Assembly: GCF_042663225.1 (NCBI RefSeq) | Contig: NZ_JBHTAA010000002.1 | Location: 186,001-250,000, forward strand | Reading direction: 5' to 3' | Source of the DNA: Haloferax namakaokahaiae | Lineage (GTDB): Archaea; Halobacteriota; Halobacteria; Halobacteriales; Haloferacaceae | DNA: 64,000 bases | In this document: positions 33,068-42,637 of the stretch, piece by piece | Layout: the number at the start of each line of letters is the position of its first letter | Numbering within the stretch: the stretch's first letter is position 1 | Position numbers and translations under genes: made by a program | The notes under the pieces: generated by a model | Told to the model about the DNA's origin: nothing | The model's input: only the letters and a program-made list of their open reading frames with translations | The model's database searches: none

Positions 33068-34867
33068 ATGACTACCGATTCCGCTCGCTCACAAGATACG
33101 TCGGAGATTCGTATCCTCCACGTCGATGACCAACCTTCGCTGACGGAGTTAGCGTCGGTGTATCTCAAACGAGAGGACGAACGATTCAGCATCGAGACGG
33201 CCCATACGACGACGGAGGCGAGAGAACTACTCGAAGCACGTGCGTTCGACTGTATCCTTTGCGATTACGACATGCCGGGAGAGACTGGCATCGAGTTTCT
33301 CGAATTCGTCCGCGAGCGGTATCGTGACATTCCGTTCATCCTGTTTACTGGAAAGGGAAGCGAGGAGATAGCGAGCGACGCGATTTCGGCGGGCGTGACC
33401 GATTATCTGCAAAAGGAGAGCGGGACGAGTCAGTACTCGGTTCTTGCGAATCGAATCAATAACGTCGCCTCACAGTACCGCGCTCGAACGGCGTTGGAGG
33501 CCAGCGAAAATCGCCTCTCGTTGATCATCGACCACGCACCGTTCGGGTTCCTCGAATTCGACCGGGAGTACGAAATCGTCCGCGTGAACAACACGGCGGA
33601 AGACATCCTCGGCTACTCCAGCGAGGAACTCTGCGGGGAGAATTTAGAGACTATCGTCGCCACCGACAGCAATAGGACGGTTGCAGAGGTATTTGGCGCA
33701 CTTTCGGCGAACGATGGCGGCTTTCGAAGCGTCAACGAGAACATCCGGAAAGATGGAACGGTCATCGTCTGTGAGTGGCACAACCGCGTCGTGACCGATG
33801 CCGAGGGCGAGGTTATCGCGTATTTCAGCATGTGTCAGGACATCACCGAGCGACGAGACCGGCAGGTACAACTCGAACTGAGTTCCGCGCGTCTCGAAGC
33901 GCTGTTCGTCAACTCTCCGGATATGGTCAACGTTCACGACAGCAACGGACAAATCATCGATGCGAATCCGATGTTCTTCGAGAAGACCGGGTACGACGAA
34001 GACGACCTCGGCGACCTGGTGGTCTGGGACTTAGACGAAACCCTCAGTCCCGAGGAGGCCGCAACGCTCTGGGAGGGGATGGACGTGGGAGACCAACGCC
34101 GAATCGAGAGTTCGTATCGATGTCGAGGCGGTCACTCCTTGCCGGTCGAAGTCCACGTTCGGCGACTCGACCTCGTCGGAGAGGACCGATTCGTTGCGAT
34201 TTCGCGCGATATCACCGAGCGAAAGGAACGCGAGCGAGCACTCGAAGCACAGAACAAGCGACTCGAAGAGTTCGTCAGCGTCGTGAGTCACGACCTGCGA
34301 AACCCGCTGAGCGTCGCCACCGGATGGATGGACATCATCGCAGCGGACTACGACAGCGACGAGGTCGAATCGGTGCAGCGTGCGCACCGACGAATGGAGA
34401 CGCTCATCGACGACTTACTGACGTTAGCGCGGAACAACGAGCACGAACGCGAGTTGGAGCACATCGATTTCGGGCGGTTCGTACAGGCCTGCGCAGAGAC
34501 AGTCGATACCGCGGACGCAACGATTCGTTCCGACGTACAGGGAACCATCACCGCGAATCGAAGTCGCCTCCAACAACTACTCGAAAACTTGCTTCGGAAC
34601 GCTATCGACCACGGGGGAGAGCAGGTCACGATTACTGTTGGCGAACTCCCGAATGGGTTCTACGTCGAAGATGACGGCGATGGAATCGACCCCGAAGACC
34701 AGCAGAACGTGTTCGAGATGGGCTTTACGACTGCTTCAGACGGCACTGGGTTCGGGTTGACCATCGTCAGTGAGGTCGCGGCCGAGCACGACTGGGACGT
34801 TTCGGTGACCAGTGGCTCACTCGGCGGTGCCCGGTTCGAGATTACCGGCGTCGATGTCGAAAAGTGA
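33068..34867 (+). CDS. receiver-PAS-PAS hybrid sensor histidine kinase
   Basis: 599 residues. Order: receiver (residues 12-130; ILHVDDQ, phospho-acceptor D66 in LCDYDMPGETG), PAS 1 (about 148-262) and PAS 2 (about 275-388), each ending in DITER, HisKA with H408 in FVSVVSHDLRNPL, and a HATPase domain with N511 in LLRNAIDHGG, G1 box DDGDGIDPED and G2 box GTGFGLTIV. No membrane span: a cytoplasmic sensor. It starts six bases after a stretch with no leader motif and has no adjacent response regulator. Confidence 0.94.
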   Translation: MTTDSARSQDTSEIRILHVDDQPSLTELASVYLKREDERFSIETAHTTTEARELLEARAFDCILCDYDMPGETGIEFLEFVRERYRDIPFILFTGKGSEEIASDAISAGVTDYLQKESGTSQYSVLANRINNVASQYRARTALEASENRLSLIIDHAPFGFLEFDREYEIVRVNNTAEDILGYSSEELCGENLETIVATDSNRTVAEVFGALSANDGGFRSVNENIRKDGTVIVCEWHNRVVTDAEGEVIAYFSMCQDITERRDRQVQLELSSARLEALFVNSPDMVNVHDSNGQIIDANPMFFEKTGYDEDDLGDLVVWDLDETLSPEEAATLWEGMDVGDQRRIESSYRCRGGHSLPVEVHVRRLDLVGEDRFVAISRDITERKERERALEAQNKRLEEFVSVVSHDLRNPLSVATGWMDIIAADYDSDEVESVQRAHRRMETLIDDLLTLARNNEHERELEHIDFGRFVQACAETVDTADATIRSDVQGTITANRSRLQQLLENLLRNAIDHGGEQVTITVGELPNGFYVEDDGDGIDPEDQQNVFEMGFTTASDGTGFGLTIVSEVAAEHDWDVSVTSGSLGGARFEITGVDVEK

Positions 34868-34878
34868 GGGATGCTCGC

Positions 34879-36138
34879 TCAGAGGTAGGTCTCGAAGATA
34901 GCCGAGAGTTCCTGTTGGACGAGTTCGCGCATCGCATCCGCACGCGCTTGGCGTCGCGTCCGTTCGTCCAGATAGTTCCGTTCTGAGACACTCGCATCGC
35001 GGCTTCCCTGTGCAGAAGCGACCGCCGCGGTTCCCGCTTCGATAGACGGTCGCTGCTGTCTGTAGAGCCTGTACCACGTTCGCCGCCCCATCTTCGGGAG
35101 CGGGTGAGAACCCGCAATCGTGATCTCGGCTCGTTCACCGAGGTCACGGAACCAGCGCCGAGCAGTCTGGGTCGTCATCGGCCGCGATATCGTTTGCCCC
35201 GGAAGCAGATACCCGGTCCACGCGTCGTCTTCTGAGAGTGTGTCGATTCGTGCTTCGATAGCTTCGACGCCGACGAGGATTTCGACCGTGTTCCGCACCC
35301 GACGAGCGTTCTTTCGCGTCCCCGCCTCGAACTCGATGTACGGGACGTCGCCTTCGTCCGGGTCGAGGACGAGTTGATCGACGTGGAGTTCGCACGCCTC
35401 CACGGGGCGGAGTCCCCACCCGGCGAGTGCGAGTAACAAGAATCGCTCGTCGGCATCGGCGACCGAGAGGAGTGTTTCGAGGTCGTCGCGCGCGAGCGCG
35501 GGATGGTCGTATAAGGGGTCTTCGTCCCACCCGAAGCGATTGAGCAAGTTCTCTGCGGGGTTGTACAACCCGCGACCCATCTCTTCGAGGAAGGTGTACC
35601 AGTTCTTCACCGCAGAGACGTACTTCTTCTTCGACGCGAGGCTCCCCAGTTCGTCGTTCAACACGCGGAACGTGTCGCGGACGCGGGCGATTTCGTCGGG
35701 TTTCGCTCGTTCGTCGAGGAGCGGTGAGAGCAGGTCACTCGTCTCGTTGACTTCGGCGTAGGTGGTGACGTAGGTCTTCAAGCGCGACCGCCGGGGTCCG
35801 ACAGTTGTTTCGGCCCGTCCGCGGTCGCGGCGGAGTTCTTCGAGGTAGTCTTCGAGTGCTCGAACTGTGGGGTCGTGGTCTAATCCCCACGGGTCATCGT
35901 CATCGTCGCCGTCGAGTGGGATGCCGACTGCTTCGTAGAACTCCCCGGGTGAGAGGTCGTAGTCGCGGCGGAGACGTTCGACGAACCCCGAGTAGTTGGA
36001 TTTGAGCCATCGATAGGTGGGAGTTTCGCTGTCGGGGTCGATGTTCAGGTCGGGGTCGTCTCGCATCGCGTGCTCGATTTCCGTGTAGTAGAACGAAGCG
36101 AAGTCAGTAAGGTCGTCGAAACGAGCGTAGTTCGGCAC
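34879..36138 (-). CDS. atypical tyrosine recombinase/integrase
   Basis: 419 residues. The first half holds two helical SAM-like regions (TYRWLKSNYSGFVERLRRDY; SLASKKKYVSAVKNWYTFLE). The catalytic half shows Arg I in GWGLRPVEACEL, a basic KNARRVRNT loop, GRRTWYRLYR for box II and the tyrosine in SERNYLDER. In ordinary recombinases box II starts HxLRRTW; here the histidine position is Lys (KMGRRTW), and the usual LGH before the tyrosine is QGS. No tRNA or direct-repeat attachment site is evident next to it. Confidence 0.82.
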   Translation of the reverse strand: MPNYARFDDLTDFASFYYTEIEHAMRDDPDLNIDPDSETPTYRWLKSNYSGFVERLRRDYDLSPGEFYEAVGIPLDGDDDDDPWGLDHDPTVRALEDYLEELRRDRGRAETTVGPRRSRLKTYVTTYAEVNETSDLLSPLLDERAKPDEIARVRDTFRVLNDELGSLASKKKYVSAVKNWYTFLEEMGRGLYNPAENLLNRFGWDEDPLYDHPALARDDLETLLSVADADERFLLLALAGWGLRPVEACELHVDQLVLDPDEGDVPYIEFEAGTRKNARRVRNTVEILVGVEAIEARIDTLSEDDAWTGYLLPGQTISRPMTTQTARRWFRDLGERAEITIAGSHPLPKMGRRTWYRLYRQQRPSIEAGTAAVASAQGSRDASVSERNYLDERTRRQARADAMRELVQQELSAIFETYL

Positions 36139-36454
36139 TACTCGCTCACCCTCTGTTTCGAAATCGCCGTGAGTAACCCGAATTCGCCGTCAGCGGGTGT
36201 TTCTGAGTCCATGGTTTTCAGTGGTCTCACCAATACAGTCACTCATGCTATAATTTGTGGTGCGTAGTTGTCTGGGTTGGACAACAACACAACACACTTG
36301 CTGGCCAGAACCCACAGTTTGAGAGATAAATCATATGATGCTATATCAAATTAGTCACGTGGAGAAACAGCGAGTGAACGCGACCTAACTGACGACGTTC
36401 GGACTGGAGAACCACTCTCACTGCTGTGTCTCTCATCCTGAGAGAGGTGTCGTC
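36139..36454. other. intergenic region, partly AT-rich
   Basis: 316 bases between the recombinase and the carotenoid gene. Bases 36240-36360 are AT-rich relative to flanks and contain no gene. No inverted repeats that would define an insertion element are seen. Confidence 0.45.
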
Positions 36455-37621
36455 TCAATCTCGCGCCGTATTGAACGTCTCGTGGATACCGAGGACGAGT
36501 GCGGGGACGACCACCGCGAAGAGGTGTTCTTCGAGCGGGATGCCGGCGAACGAGATACCCGTTCGGAGTACCACCTCGAACACGCCCACTTCCAACGTAT
36601 ACCAGTCCCAGAGGTAGGCAATCGGATAGAGAACGGCAATGGTACGGGCCGCCGACCAGAGTGACGCCCGTCCCGCTCGAAGCAGGAGTACGAGCGCGGC
36701 CCCTCCAAACACGATTTCGGTAGCGAGGTACGTATAAGGACCGAGGATTCCGATGTCAGGAAGCGAGATGCTCGAAAGCGGGGTGAACCACACGGCGACG
36801 ACGAGCAGTGCCAAGAACACGTACACCCCCCGGACGAGAACCATCGTGGCGTATTTGGGAGACAGGCGTCTCGTCGTGACGACGATAGCGGCGAGCACGG
36901 CGACGGCGACGAGCGAAAACGCCGGGAATAGCCCACCGATGGTCGCCCAGAGAACGGCGACGAGCGACCCGCCTATCAGCAGGTAGGCGACGGTTCGGGA
37001 GCGTGACCGCCCGAGAACGACGGCGACCGTTCGCTTGTCGATGCCTCGGTCGTAGTCGTAGTCCGTGGCGTCGTCGATGATTTTCACGCCGGCGAGCAGC
37101 GTCACGAAGATAGTGGCGAACGCGACTGGTATCGGAGCTATCGACCGAGTCTGTACGTAGTAGCCACCGAACAGGGCGAGGCCGACACCGACCGGGTAGC
37201 CGAGCGTCGTCGTCACGGGTCTCGTATCGAGTTGGGGCGCGTGCAGAAACCCGATGACCCACAGCGGGGCGGCCACGAGCACGGCCGTCCAGCCGGCGAG
37301 GAGCCAAAGCCCTGCGAGACAGCAGGCGAACCCGAGTCCGGCACCAACGAGTGCCTTTCGGCATCCACTCGCAGTCAGCGGGTGGTCGTCGTCTTCGCCT
37401 CGGACGTGGAAGTCTACGTAGCCATCCTTCACGTGTGCGGTGTAGACGGCGAAGAACACCGCCGTGAGGTGGAACGCGAGCACGGCCGAACTGACCTCGA
37501 CGGCGAGAATCGCTCCGAAGGCGGCCGTCGCAACCGGTGGAAGCATGAACACTGGATGGACCTGCGAGAGCAACGCCGCCATCGCTGCACTCACTCCGCC
37601 ATCATGACGAGCAATTGCCAT
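36455..37621 (-). CDS. UbiA prenyltransferase-like/lycopene cyclase domain fusion
   Basis: 388 residues. Residues 1-285 resemble UbiA family enzymes: aspartate motifs AHVKDGYVDFHV and KIIDDATDYDYDRG lie on cytoplasmic loops among about eight spans. Residues 295-388 are one lycopene cyclase domain (heterodimer half type): PYTYLATEIVFGG, LYPIAYLWDWYTLEVGVF and GIPLEEHLFAVVVP. Together this suggests a carotenoid-modifying enzyme of the bacterioruberin or beta-carotene branch. The frame extends upstream but MAIARHDGG is the sensible start. A fragment of the cyclase end recurs at 2204-2272. Confidence 0.85.
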   Translation of the reverse strand: MAIARHDGGVSAAMAALLSQVHPVFMLPPVATAAFGAILAVEVSSAVLAFHLTAVFFAVYTAHVKDGYVDFHVRGEDDDHPLTASGCRKALVGAGLGFACCLAGLWLLAGWTAVLVAAPLWVIGFLHAPQLDTRPVTTTLGYPVGVGLALFGGYYVQTRSIAPIPVAFATIFVTLLAGVKIIDDATDYDYDRGIDKRTVAVVLGRSRSRTVAYLLIGGSLVAVLWATIGGLFPAFSLVAVAVLAAIVVTTRRLSPKYATMVLVRGVYVFLALLVVAVWFTPLSSISLPDIGILGPYTYLATEIVFGGAALVLLLRAGRASLWSAARTIAVLYPIAYLWDWYTLEVGVFEVVLRTGISFAGIPLEEHLFAVVVPALVLGIHETFNTARD

Positions 37622-37783
37622 GTGGTGGTGTCTTCGTCCACGACAATAACGATTCGCGCCGAGAGTGCAAGGAAAGGAGACTCTCACCGATTCCGACAGT
37701 GGCGACGAGAGAGTTACGCTGGACGGACAGACGACTCGCTCTGGGGGTTGGAGAGTCGAATACTCGCTGCAGCGGGCGGCGCT

Positions 37784-38665
37784 TCAGGAACCGTCTCGCG
37801 TGCGAGCCCCTGCGAAATCGAATCCGACGACCACACCGGTGACGTAGGCGGCGATAAACGAGAGGCAGTAACCGAGCAGGTGCGAGTAGAGATTGAAAAT
37901 CTGGCCATCACTCACTGGGTCGGCCGGGAAGGCAACGAAGGGATAGCCGACGAAGAGAATCCCACCGACGAGTCCGAGTTCAACGATTCCGGGTTGGGCG
38001 AGTGACTCACGAGCGAGTGTGGTCAAACTCCGTTTCGTACGCCGACTGACACCCCAGACGTACCCACTTCCGACGACGAACGCCCCCGTTGCGATGGCAG
38101 TTCCAACACTCACTCCGGGGAGTGCGGCAGCAGCGATCAACACGATTCCGAAGAAGAAGAACGCCGGTGCGTCCGCGTCCGTGACTGGCAAATCAGTAAA
38201 CGACCGCAGGTACCGAAAGAGCGCGAGGGGAAGGTAACCGAAAAAGCCCATGACGACGCCCGAAAAGCCGAAGCTCACCCGCGGGCGAAAGACAGCGAGA
38301 TTCAACAACGACAACGTCGCTGGAAGGACGACGAGGAGAGAGACGAACACGACGAGGAACGCCTCCCGGTCGTCGGACGCGACCGACAGCACGTAGCAGA
38401 CGCTGACGAGGAGCGCATACCCGAGCACGTTTGCGAGGAGATGTGCCGGTTGCAGATGGACGAAATGCGAGACGAACGCCGTGAAGAGGTCCGGTTCGGC
38501 GTACGAAAAGACGAACTGCTCGCGGACCGAGAGCGGGAGCGCGAAGACGGAGACCAGGAGAAGTGGAACGCCGAGCAGAAGCAAGATATCGTGTCCCGCC
38601 GCAGATTCGAGAATCCGTTTCTCGATATATCGAGCGTCCGTTCGAGCACGACTCTCCGTGGGCAT
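37784..38665 (-). CDS. rhomboid-like intramembrane serine protease
   Basis: 293 residues, about eight spans. The rhomboid features are HLQPAHLLANVLGY in the second span region, the catalytic serine in VSFGFSGVVMGFFG (GFSG), and a histidine in a later span (IFNLYSHLLGYCLSF). The protein is longer than the minimal six-span form, with extra C-terminal helices. Rhomboids cleave membrane proteins within the bilayer; a substrate is not evident. It lies 163 bases from the carotenoid gene on the same strand. Confidence 0.83.
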   Translation of the reverse strand: MPTESRARTDARYIEKRILESAAGHDILLLLGVPLLLVSVFALPLSVREQFVFSYAEPDLFTAFVSHFVHLQPAHLLANVLGYALLVSVCYVLSVASDDREAFLVVFVSLLVVLPATLSLLNLAVFRPRVSFGFSGVVMGFFGYLPLALFRYLRSFTDLPVTDADAPAFFFFGIVLIAAAALPGVSVGTAIATGAFVVGSGYVWGVSRRTKRSLTTLARESLAQPGIVELGLVGGILFVGYPFVAFPADPVSDGQIFNLYSHLLGYCLSFIAAYVTGVVVGFDFAGARTRDGS

Positions 38666-38765
38666 ACGCGGCTCTCACGTGCGAACCGTGATATGTCTAT
38701 CCGTCTCCCTACCAGTTGTGAGAATTCGAACGGGCGAGTTGGACGACTGAGCGGACCGAGAAGTG

Positions 38766-39064
38766 TGACTATCGTTCACGATTGTGACGCCGTTTACGAC
38801 ACCGCCGGTGTTCAGCCCGTGAGCCTAGTGAACCCTGAAGTCGAACGACTAATCGACGTTGTAGACGTGACAAATCAGAATCGACCCCCCAACTTACGCG
38901 CAGAAAGTGCCAGTCGAATATTGTACGCCCGAAAAGATACAACGAACGAATTTCGACCCGTGGAATTCCACAATCTCGCGCTAGTTGCAACGGATATCTC
39001 CCTCCGAAATCTTCGTGGCAGCATCCTGGAGAACCGAGCGCATTCGGACAGTAACGAACGGTGA
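38766..39064 (+). other. possible hypothetical gene or remnant (99 codons)
   Basis: Within a 487-base gap, a GTG frame reads VTIVHDCDAVYDTAGVQPVS, then NPEVERLIDVVDVTNQNRPP and FHNLALVATDISLRNLRGSI. The composition is soluble-protein-like but codon choice is less GC-biased than neighbours and no family is recognised. It could be a young or decaying gene. The rest of 38666-39152 holds nothing I can name. Confidence 0.25.
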
Positions 39065-39152
39065 AAGACTAAGTGCAGACGCGCCATGGTAGTAAGCACG
39101 CACGCCGTCGGAGCAGCAGCACCTGCTCGGTGGCTATCGACCACGCGCACAC

Positions 39153-40160
39153 ATGGACTCCAACTACCCAACAAATCGGCCAACTGACGATGCATACCTC
39201 GACGACGACGAGGAGCCAAGACTCCCGACCGAACTACTCAACATGCCGTGGATAGACGGCCACAACCACGCGCACACGCTCTCGTGGGACGACAGAGAGC
39301 GATACGCGCTTTCGGGGTGTGAGGGGATGGTCATGGTTTCGTCTGGCTATCACTGGACACCCTACAAGCCAGTTCGAGCGTCTGACGTGCGGTTTCTCTG
39401 GGACGACGCCATCAACCGCCGTGCCGCAATCGAGCGCAACCACTTCTTCCGGGCGCGCTTGGGATTAGGAATCCACACCGGCGTTCGAATCGAAGACCCG
39501 GACGAACTGCTCGACGCGATGGACGACTACTGCGAACTCGACGAAGTCGTCGTCGTCGGCGAAACCGGAGTTACACCGTCACAGCACGTCGAAGCGTGGG
39601 ACCTCGACGAACAACGGGCCATCGTCCAAGCGCAGATGGAACTCGCACGGAAGCACGACCTCCCGGTCATCCTGCACACGCCGAACACGTCCAATAGCTC
39701 TGGACGGCAGTATCGACCCGAGTTCGGGGTGCCGGGCTACGAGAAGAACTACGGATTGAGTGACGACCCGGTCATCACGGGCGAGAACCCCGCACTGGAA
39801 GCGGTGAAAATCGATATCGAGACGGCCACCGATGCGGGGCTACCCGAAGACCGAGTCGTCGCCTCCCACGCCGACCAGAACAACACCGAGTACCTGATGG
39901 AGGAGACAAAGTGCTACCTGAGCTACACCATCGGACACTCGTGGCTCATCGGCGTCGGCCCAGCGGACGTTGCCGATGCAATCGACGAGTACGGGCCCGA
40001 GCGAATCATGATCGACACCGACTGTGCGAACATCCTCCGAACGGACCCCTACGCGGTCAAACGGGCGATGTTCGAACTCTACCGGTACGGCATCGACACT
40101 GACGCGATTCGAAAAGTCGTGTTAGAGAACCCCCGAGACGTGTACGGTTTCTCGGACTGA
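39153..40160 (+). CDS. TatD-family metal-dependent hydrolase
   Basis: 335 residues; a disordered acidic start of about 30 residues precedes PWIDGHNHAHTLSWDD (HxH metal site). Further ligands: VVVGETGVTP (Glu), LPVILHTPNT (His), VVASHADQNN (His) and IMIDTDCANI (Asp), the complete TIM-barrel set. TatD-type proteins include nucleases and amidohydrolase-like enzymes; here the catabolic neighbours suggest hydrolysis of a small substrate. It is convergent with the FAH gene, 80 bases apart. Confidence 0.87.
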   Translation: MDSNYPTNRPTDDAYLDDDEEPRLPTELLNMPWIDGHNHAHTLSWDDRERYALSGCEGMVMVSSGYHWTPYKPVRASDVRFLWDDAINRRAAIERNHFFRARLGLGIHTGVRIEDPDELLDAMDDYCELDEVVVVGETGVTPSQHVEAWDLDEQRAIVQAQMELARKHDLPVILHTPNTSNSSGRQYRPEFGVPGYEKNYGLSDDPVITGENPALEAVKIDIETATDAGLPEDRVVASHADQNNTEYLMEETKCYLSYTIGHSWLIGVGPADVADAIDEYGPERIMIDTDCANILRTDPYAVKRAMFELYRYGIDTDAIRKVVLENPRDVYGFSD

Positions 40161-40240
40161 GTGGTGCTGTTTTCGACGTGAGGACGTGACCAGTCGCACC
40201 GAACTGGGAGTGGCAGGGATTCGAAAGTCGTTTGCTTCGG

Positions 40241-41128
40241 TTAGTCGAACGCGCAGGAGTTCGACAGCTCGCCGAGTTCGTCGATACCCACGGTGACCTC
40301 GTCGCCGTCTTCTAACAACACGGGCGGTTCTCGGTACACACCGACACCCGGTGGCGTCCCGGTGAAGATGAGGTCTCCGGGCTTGAGCGTGAACGCCTGA
40401 CTACAGAACGAGACGAGTTCGCTGACGCCGAAGATGAGATTCGACGTCGAGGAGTCTTGGAGTCGCGTGCCGTTGACTTCGGTCCAAATCGACAGATTGT
40501 GTGGGTCGGACACCTCGTCCGGCGTCACAATCTCGGGACCAATCGGCGCGAACGAGTCGAGACTCTTACCCCGAACCCACTGGCCGTCGCCGTGCTGGAG
40601 GTCGCGGGCGGACACGTCGTTCCCGACGAGGTAGCCCGCGACGTGGTCGAGTGCGTCGTCTTCGCTCACGCGACGTGCTTCGCGTCCGATGACGATGACG
40701 AACTCTGCCTCGTAATCGACTTTCTGTGTGAGCTCGGGGTCCCACGAGATGGTGCTGTCTGGTCCGGTAATCGTCGTCGGGAACTTCGAGAACAGGACCG
40801 GTGTCTCCGGAATCGGATTGTCGCCCTCTTCTGCGTGGTCACGATAGTTCAGCCCCACACAGACGATTTTCTCTGGGCCGGTAATCGGTGCGTGTCGGTC
40901 GAGGTCGGCGGCATCGTACACGCCAGTTCCGGTCTCGGTCGCATATTCGAGGGCGAGTCCGACCTTCTGCTCCCACTCCCAACTGGCGAGCAGGTCGGTG
41001 CTCGCCGTGGGAAGAGAGATGCCTGCTGCTGAACCCGCTTCAGCGAGGTTCACGACCGTCGAGTCGTCGAGACGCACGCCGACCCATCGGTCGTCGGAAT
41101 CGGCCGTGCTATATTGTCCAATGCGCAT
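40241..41128 (-). CDS. fumarylacetoacetate hydrolase (FAH) family protein
   Basis: 295 residues. The FAH fold and metal site are clear: VCVGLNYRDHAEEGDN, VDYEAEFVIVIGREARRVSE (Glu/Glu/Asp ligands), YLVGNDVSARDLQ and GKSLDSFAPIGPEIVTPDEV; the end DLIFTGTPPGVGVYREPPVL is typical. Members hydrolyse C-C bonds of acylpyruvates or hydrate/decarboxylate ring-cleavage products. Transcribed behind the amidohydrolase with a gap of 48 bases, probably as one operon under the TetR operator. Confidence 0.92.
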   Translation of the reverse strand: MRIGQYSTADSDDRWVGVRLDDSTVVNLAEAGSAAGISLPTASTDLLASWEWEQKVGLALEYATETGTGVYDAADLDRHAPITGPEKIVCVGLNYRDHAEEGDNPIPETPVLFSKFPTTITGPDSTISWDPELTQKVDYEAEFVIVIGREARRVSEDDALDHVAGYLVGNDVSARDLQHGDGQWVRGKSLDSFAPIGPEIVTPDEVSDPHNLSIWTEVNGTRLQDSSTSNLIFGVSELVSFCSQAFTLKPGDLIFTGTPPGVGVYREPPVLLEDGDEVTVGIDELGELSNSCAFD

Positions 41129-41176
41129 TGTAGTGTGTTATCACTCTGTGTATTCTGAAGGGTATTGAATCTAGCC

Positions 41177-42532
41177 TTAGAGGTCAATACCGGACTCTTC
41201 GATGAGTCTGCGACCCGATTGCTTGAAGCGGTCGAACTCGTCGGTGACCGCCGGGTTGAGCAGTGTACCGTCTCGCTTGACGACTTCGCCGTCAACGAGC
41301 ACCGTGTCGATGTGTGACGGTTCGATTTCGAAGACGACCGTCTGGACCGGCGAGTGCGCAGGGGCGGTCATGAAGTCGTTCGCATCGACCATGATGATAT
41401 CCGCACGCTTGCCGGGTGTGAGCGACCCGATTTGGTCCTCCATACCGAGCGCTCTCGCTCCTTCGATAGTCGCCATTTCGAGTGTGTCACGCGCAGTGAG
41501 GTCGAGTTTCGTGACCTCCTCGCCGTCTTCGAGTTGGGGTTGGTTCGCCAGCATCCGGTGGGTTTGCAGGCCGACGCGCATCTGGGTGGTCATATCGCCG
41601 CTGATGGCCGATGAAACGTCCACCCCCCACGTCGGGCGGCCACCGGCTTTCAACACCTTTCCGGTGACGGGGATGCCGTGGCCCATTTGCATCTCGACTT
41701 CGGGCGTGGCAGAGAACGAGACGCCCGCATCGACGGCGTGCTGGATGTCTTCCTGCGTGAAGTGGTTTCCGTGGGCGATGTTCACGTCCGGCCCCAGCAT
41801 GTCCGAGAGCGTACCGAAGCCCTGGTACTCGTCGTTGTACTCCGAAGAAGTCCACTGCGCAGCACCCATGTGGATGCTGGAGAGGGCCCCCAATTCGCGT
41901 GCCAGTTCCAAGTCGCGGCGAGCAGTCTCGTCGGTACAGAAGTCCGGCCCGCGGAGACCGAGACCCAGACTAAGTAGGTCGTCGTCACGAATTTTTTCGT
42001 CGTAGAGGTCGCGGATGTTCTGTTCCGGGAGACCGACATCGCTGTTGTACCACCACTTCGCCGCGTCGTCACCCGGTGGGCCGTAGGTGTACACCGCCCG
42101 CAGTCCGGCATCCCGAAGCGCATCGACGGCCCGTTCGCCGTGTTCGAGCGTGTTGGGGTACGACCAGTCGAGGGCGGTGGTCGTTCCCGTGTAGAGTTTT
42201 TCTAGCCCACCGAAGAGACCGCCGAGGTACGCGTCTTCGGGTTGGTATAGCCCGGTGATGTTGCCGAGCATGTGGTCGAAATACTCGTTCATGAGCGACC
42301 AGTCCCCGGCGATGCCCCTAACTTGGGTCTGTGCGAGGTGGATGTGGGAATCGACGAATCCGGGGAGGACGATGTGGTCCGACGCGTCGATTACCTCTGC
42401 GTTGTCCGTCGAAAGTCCGTGCCCGATTTCCACGATTTCGCCGTCCTCGACGAGTACGTCGGCGTCTTCGAGGTCACCGATATCCGAGTCGAGTGAGACG
42501 ACTGTTCCACTCCGAATGACTGTGCGTGACAT
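41177..42532 (-). CDS. amidohydrolase (TrzA/SsnA-like, metal-dependent)
   Basis: 451 residues from ATG (MSRTVIRSGTVVSLDSDIGD). Metal-site positions: VDSHIHLAQTQVRG, SSIHMGAAQ, NIAHGNHFTQEDI and GVDVSSAISGDM, as in TrzA/AtzA/SsnA-type deaminases and chlorohydrolases. The end LTPGKRADIIMVDANDFMTA and VLVDGEVVKRDG is the usual composite beta-sandwich. The N-C bond hydrolysed is unknown. The promoter overlaps a 16-bp palindrome shared with the divergent tetR gene. Confidence 0.92.
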   Translation of the reverse strand: MSRTVIRSGTVVSLDSDIGDLEDADVLVEDGEIVEIGHGLSTDNAEVIDASDHIVLPGFVDSHIHLAQTQVRGIAGDWSLMNEYFDHMLGNITGLYQPEDAYLGGLFGGLEKLYTGTTTALDWSYPNTLEHGERAVDALRDAGLRAVYTYGPPGDDAAKWWYNSDVGLPEQNIRDLYDEKIRDDDLLSLGLGLRGPDFCTDETARRDLELARELGALSSIHMGAAQWTSSEYNDEYQGFGTLSDMLGPDVNIAHGNHFTQEDIQHAVDAGVSFSATPEVEMQMGHGIPVTGKVLKAGGRPTWGVDVSSAISGDMTTQMRVGLQTHRMLANQPQLEDGEEVTKLDLTARDTLEMATIEGARALGMEDQIGSLTPGKRADIIMVDANDFMTAPAHSPVQTVVFEIEPSHIDTVLVDGEVVKRDGTLLNPAVTDEFDRFKQSGRRLIEESGIDL

Positions 42533-42567
42533 AGTCGTATGCAATGATGGACCATGACATTAAATAA

Positions 42568-42583
42568 TTTACCGTGCGGTAAA
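42568..42583. promoter_or_regulatory. TetR operator candidate, TTTACCGTGCGGTAAA
   Basis: A perfect 7-base inverted repeat around two central bases lies between the divergent amidohydrolase (starts 42532) and tetR (starts 42638) genes. It is 35 bases from the amidohydrolase ATG, on top of its expected box A/BRE region, where a bound repressor would block initiation. Confidence 0.65.
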
Positions 42584-42637
42584 CAACGTGAGAGACCGCA
42601 GAACAACCACTATGTTCCCCCACGAAAATCGTCCCAC

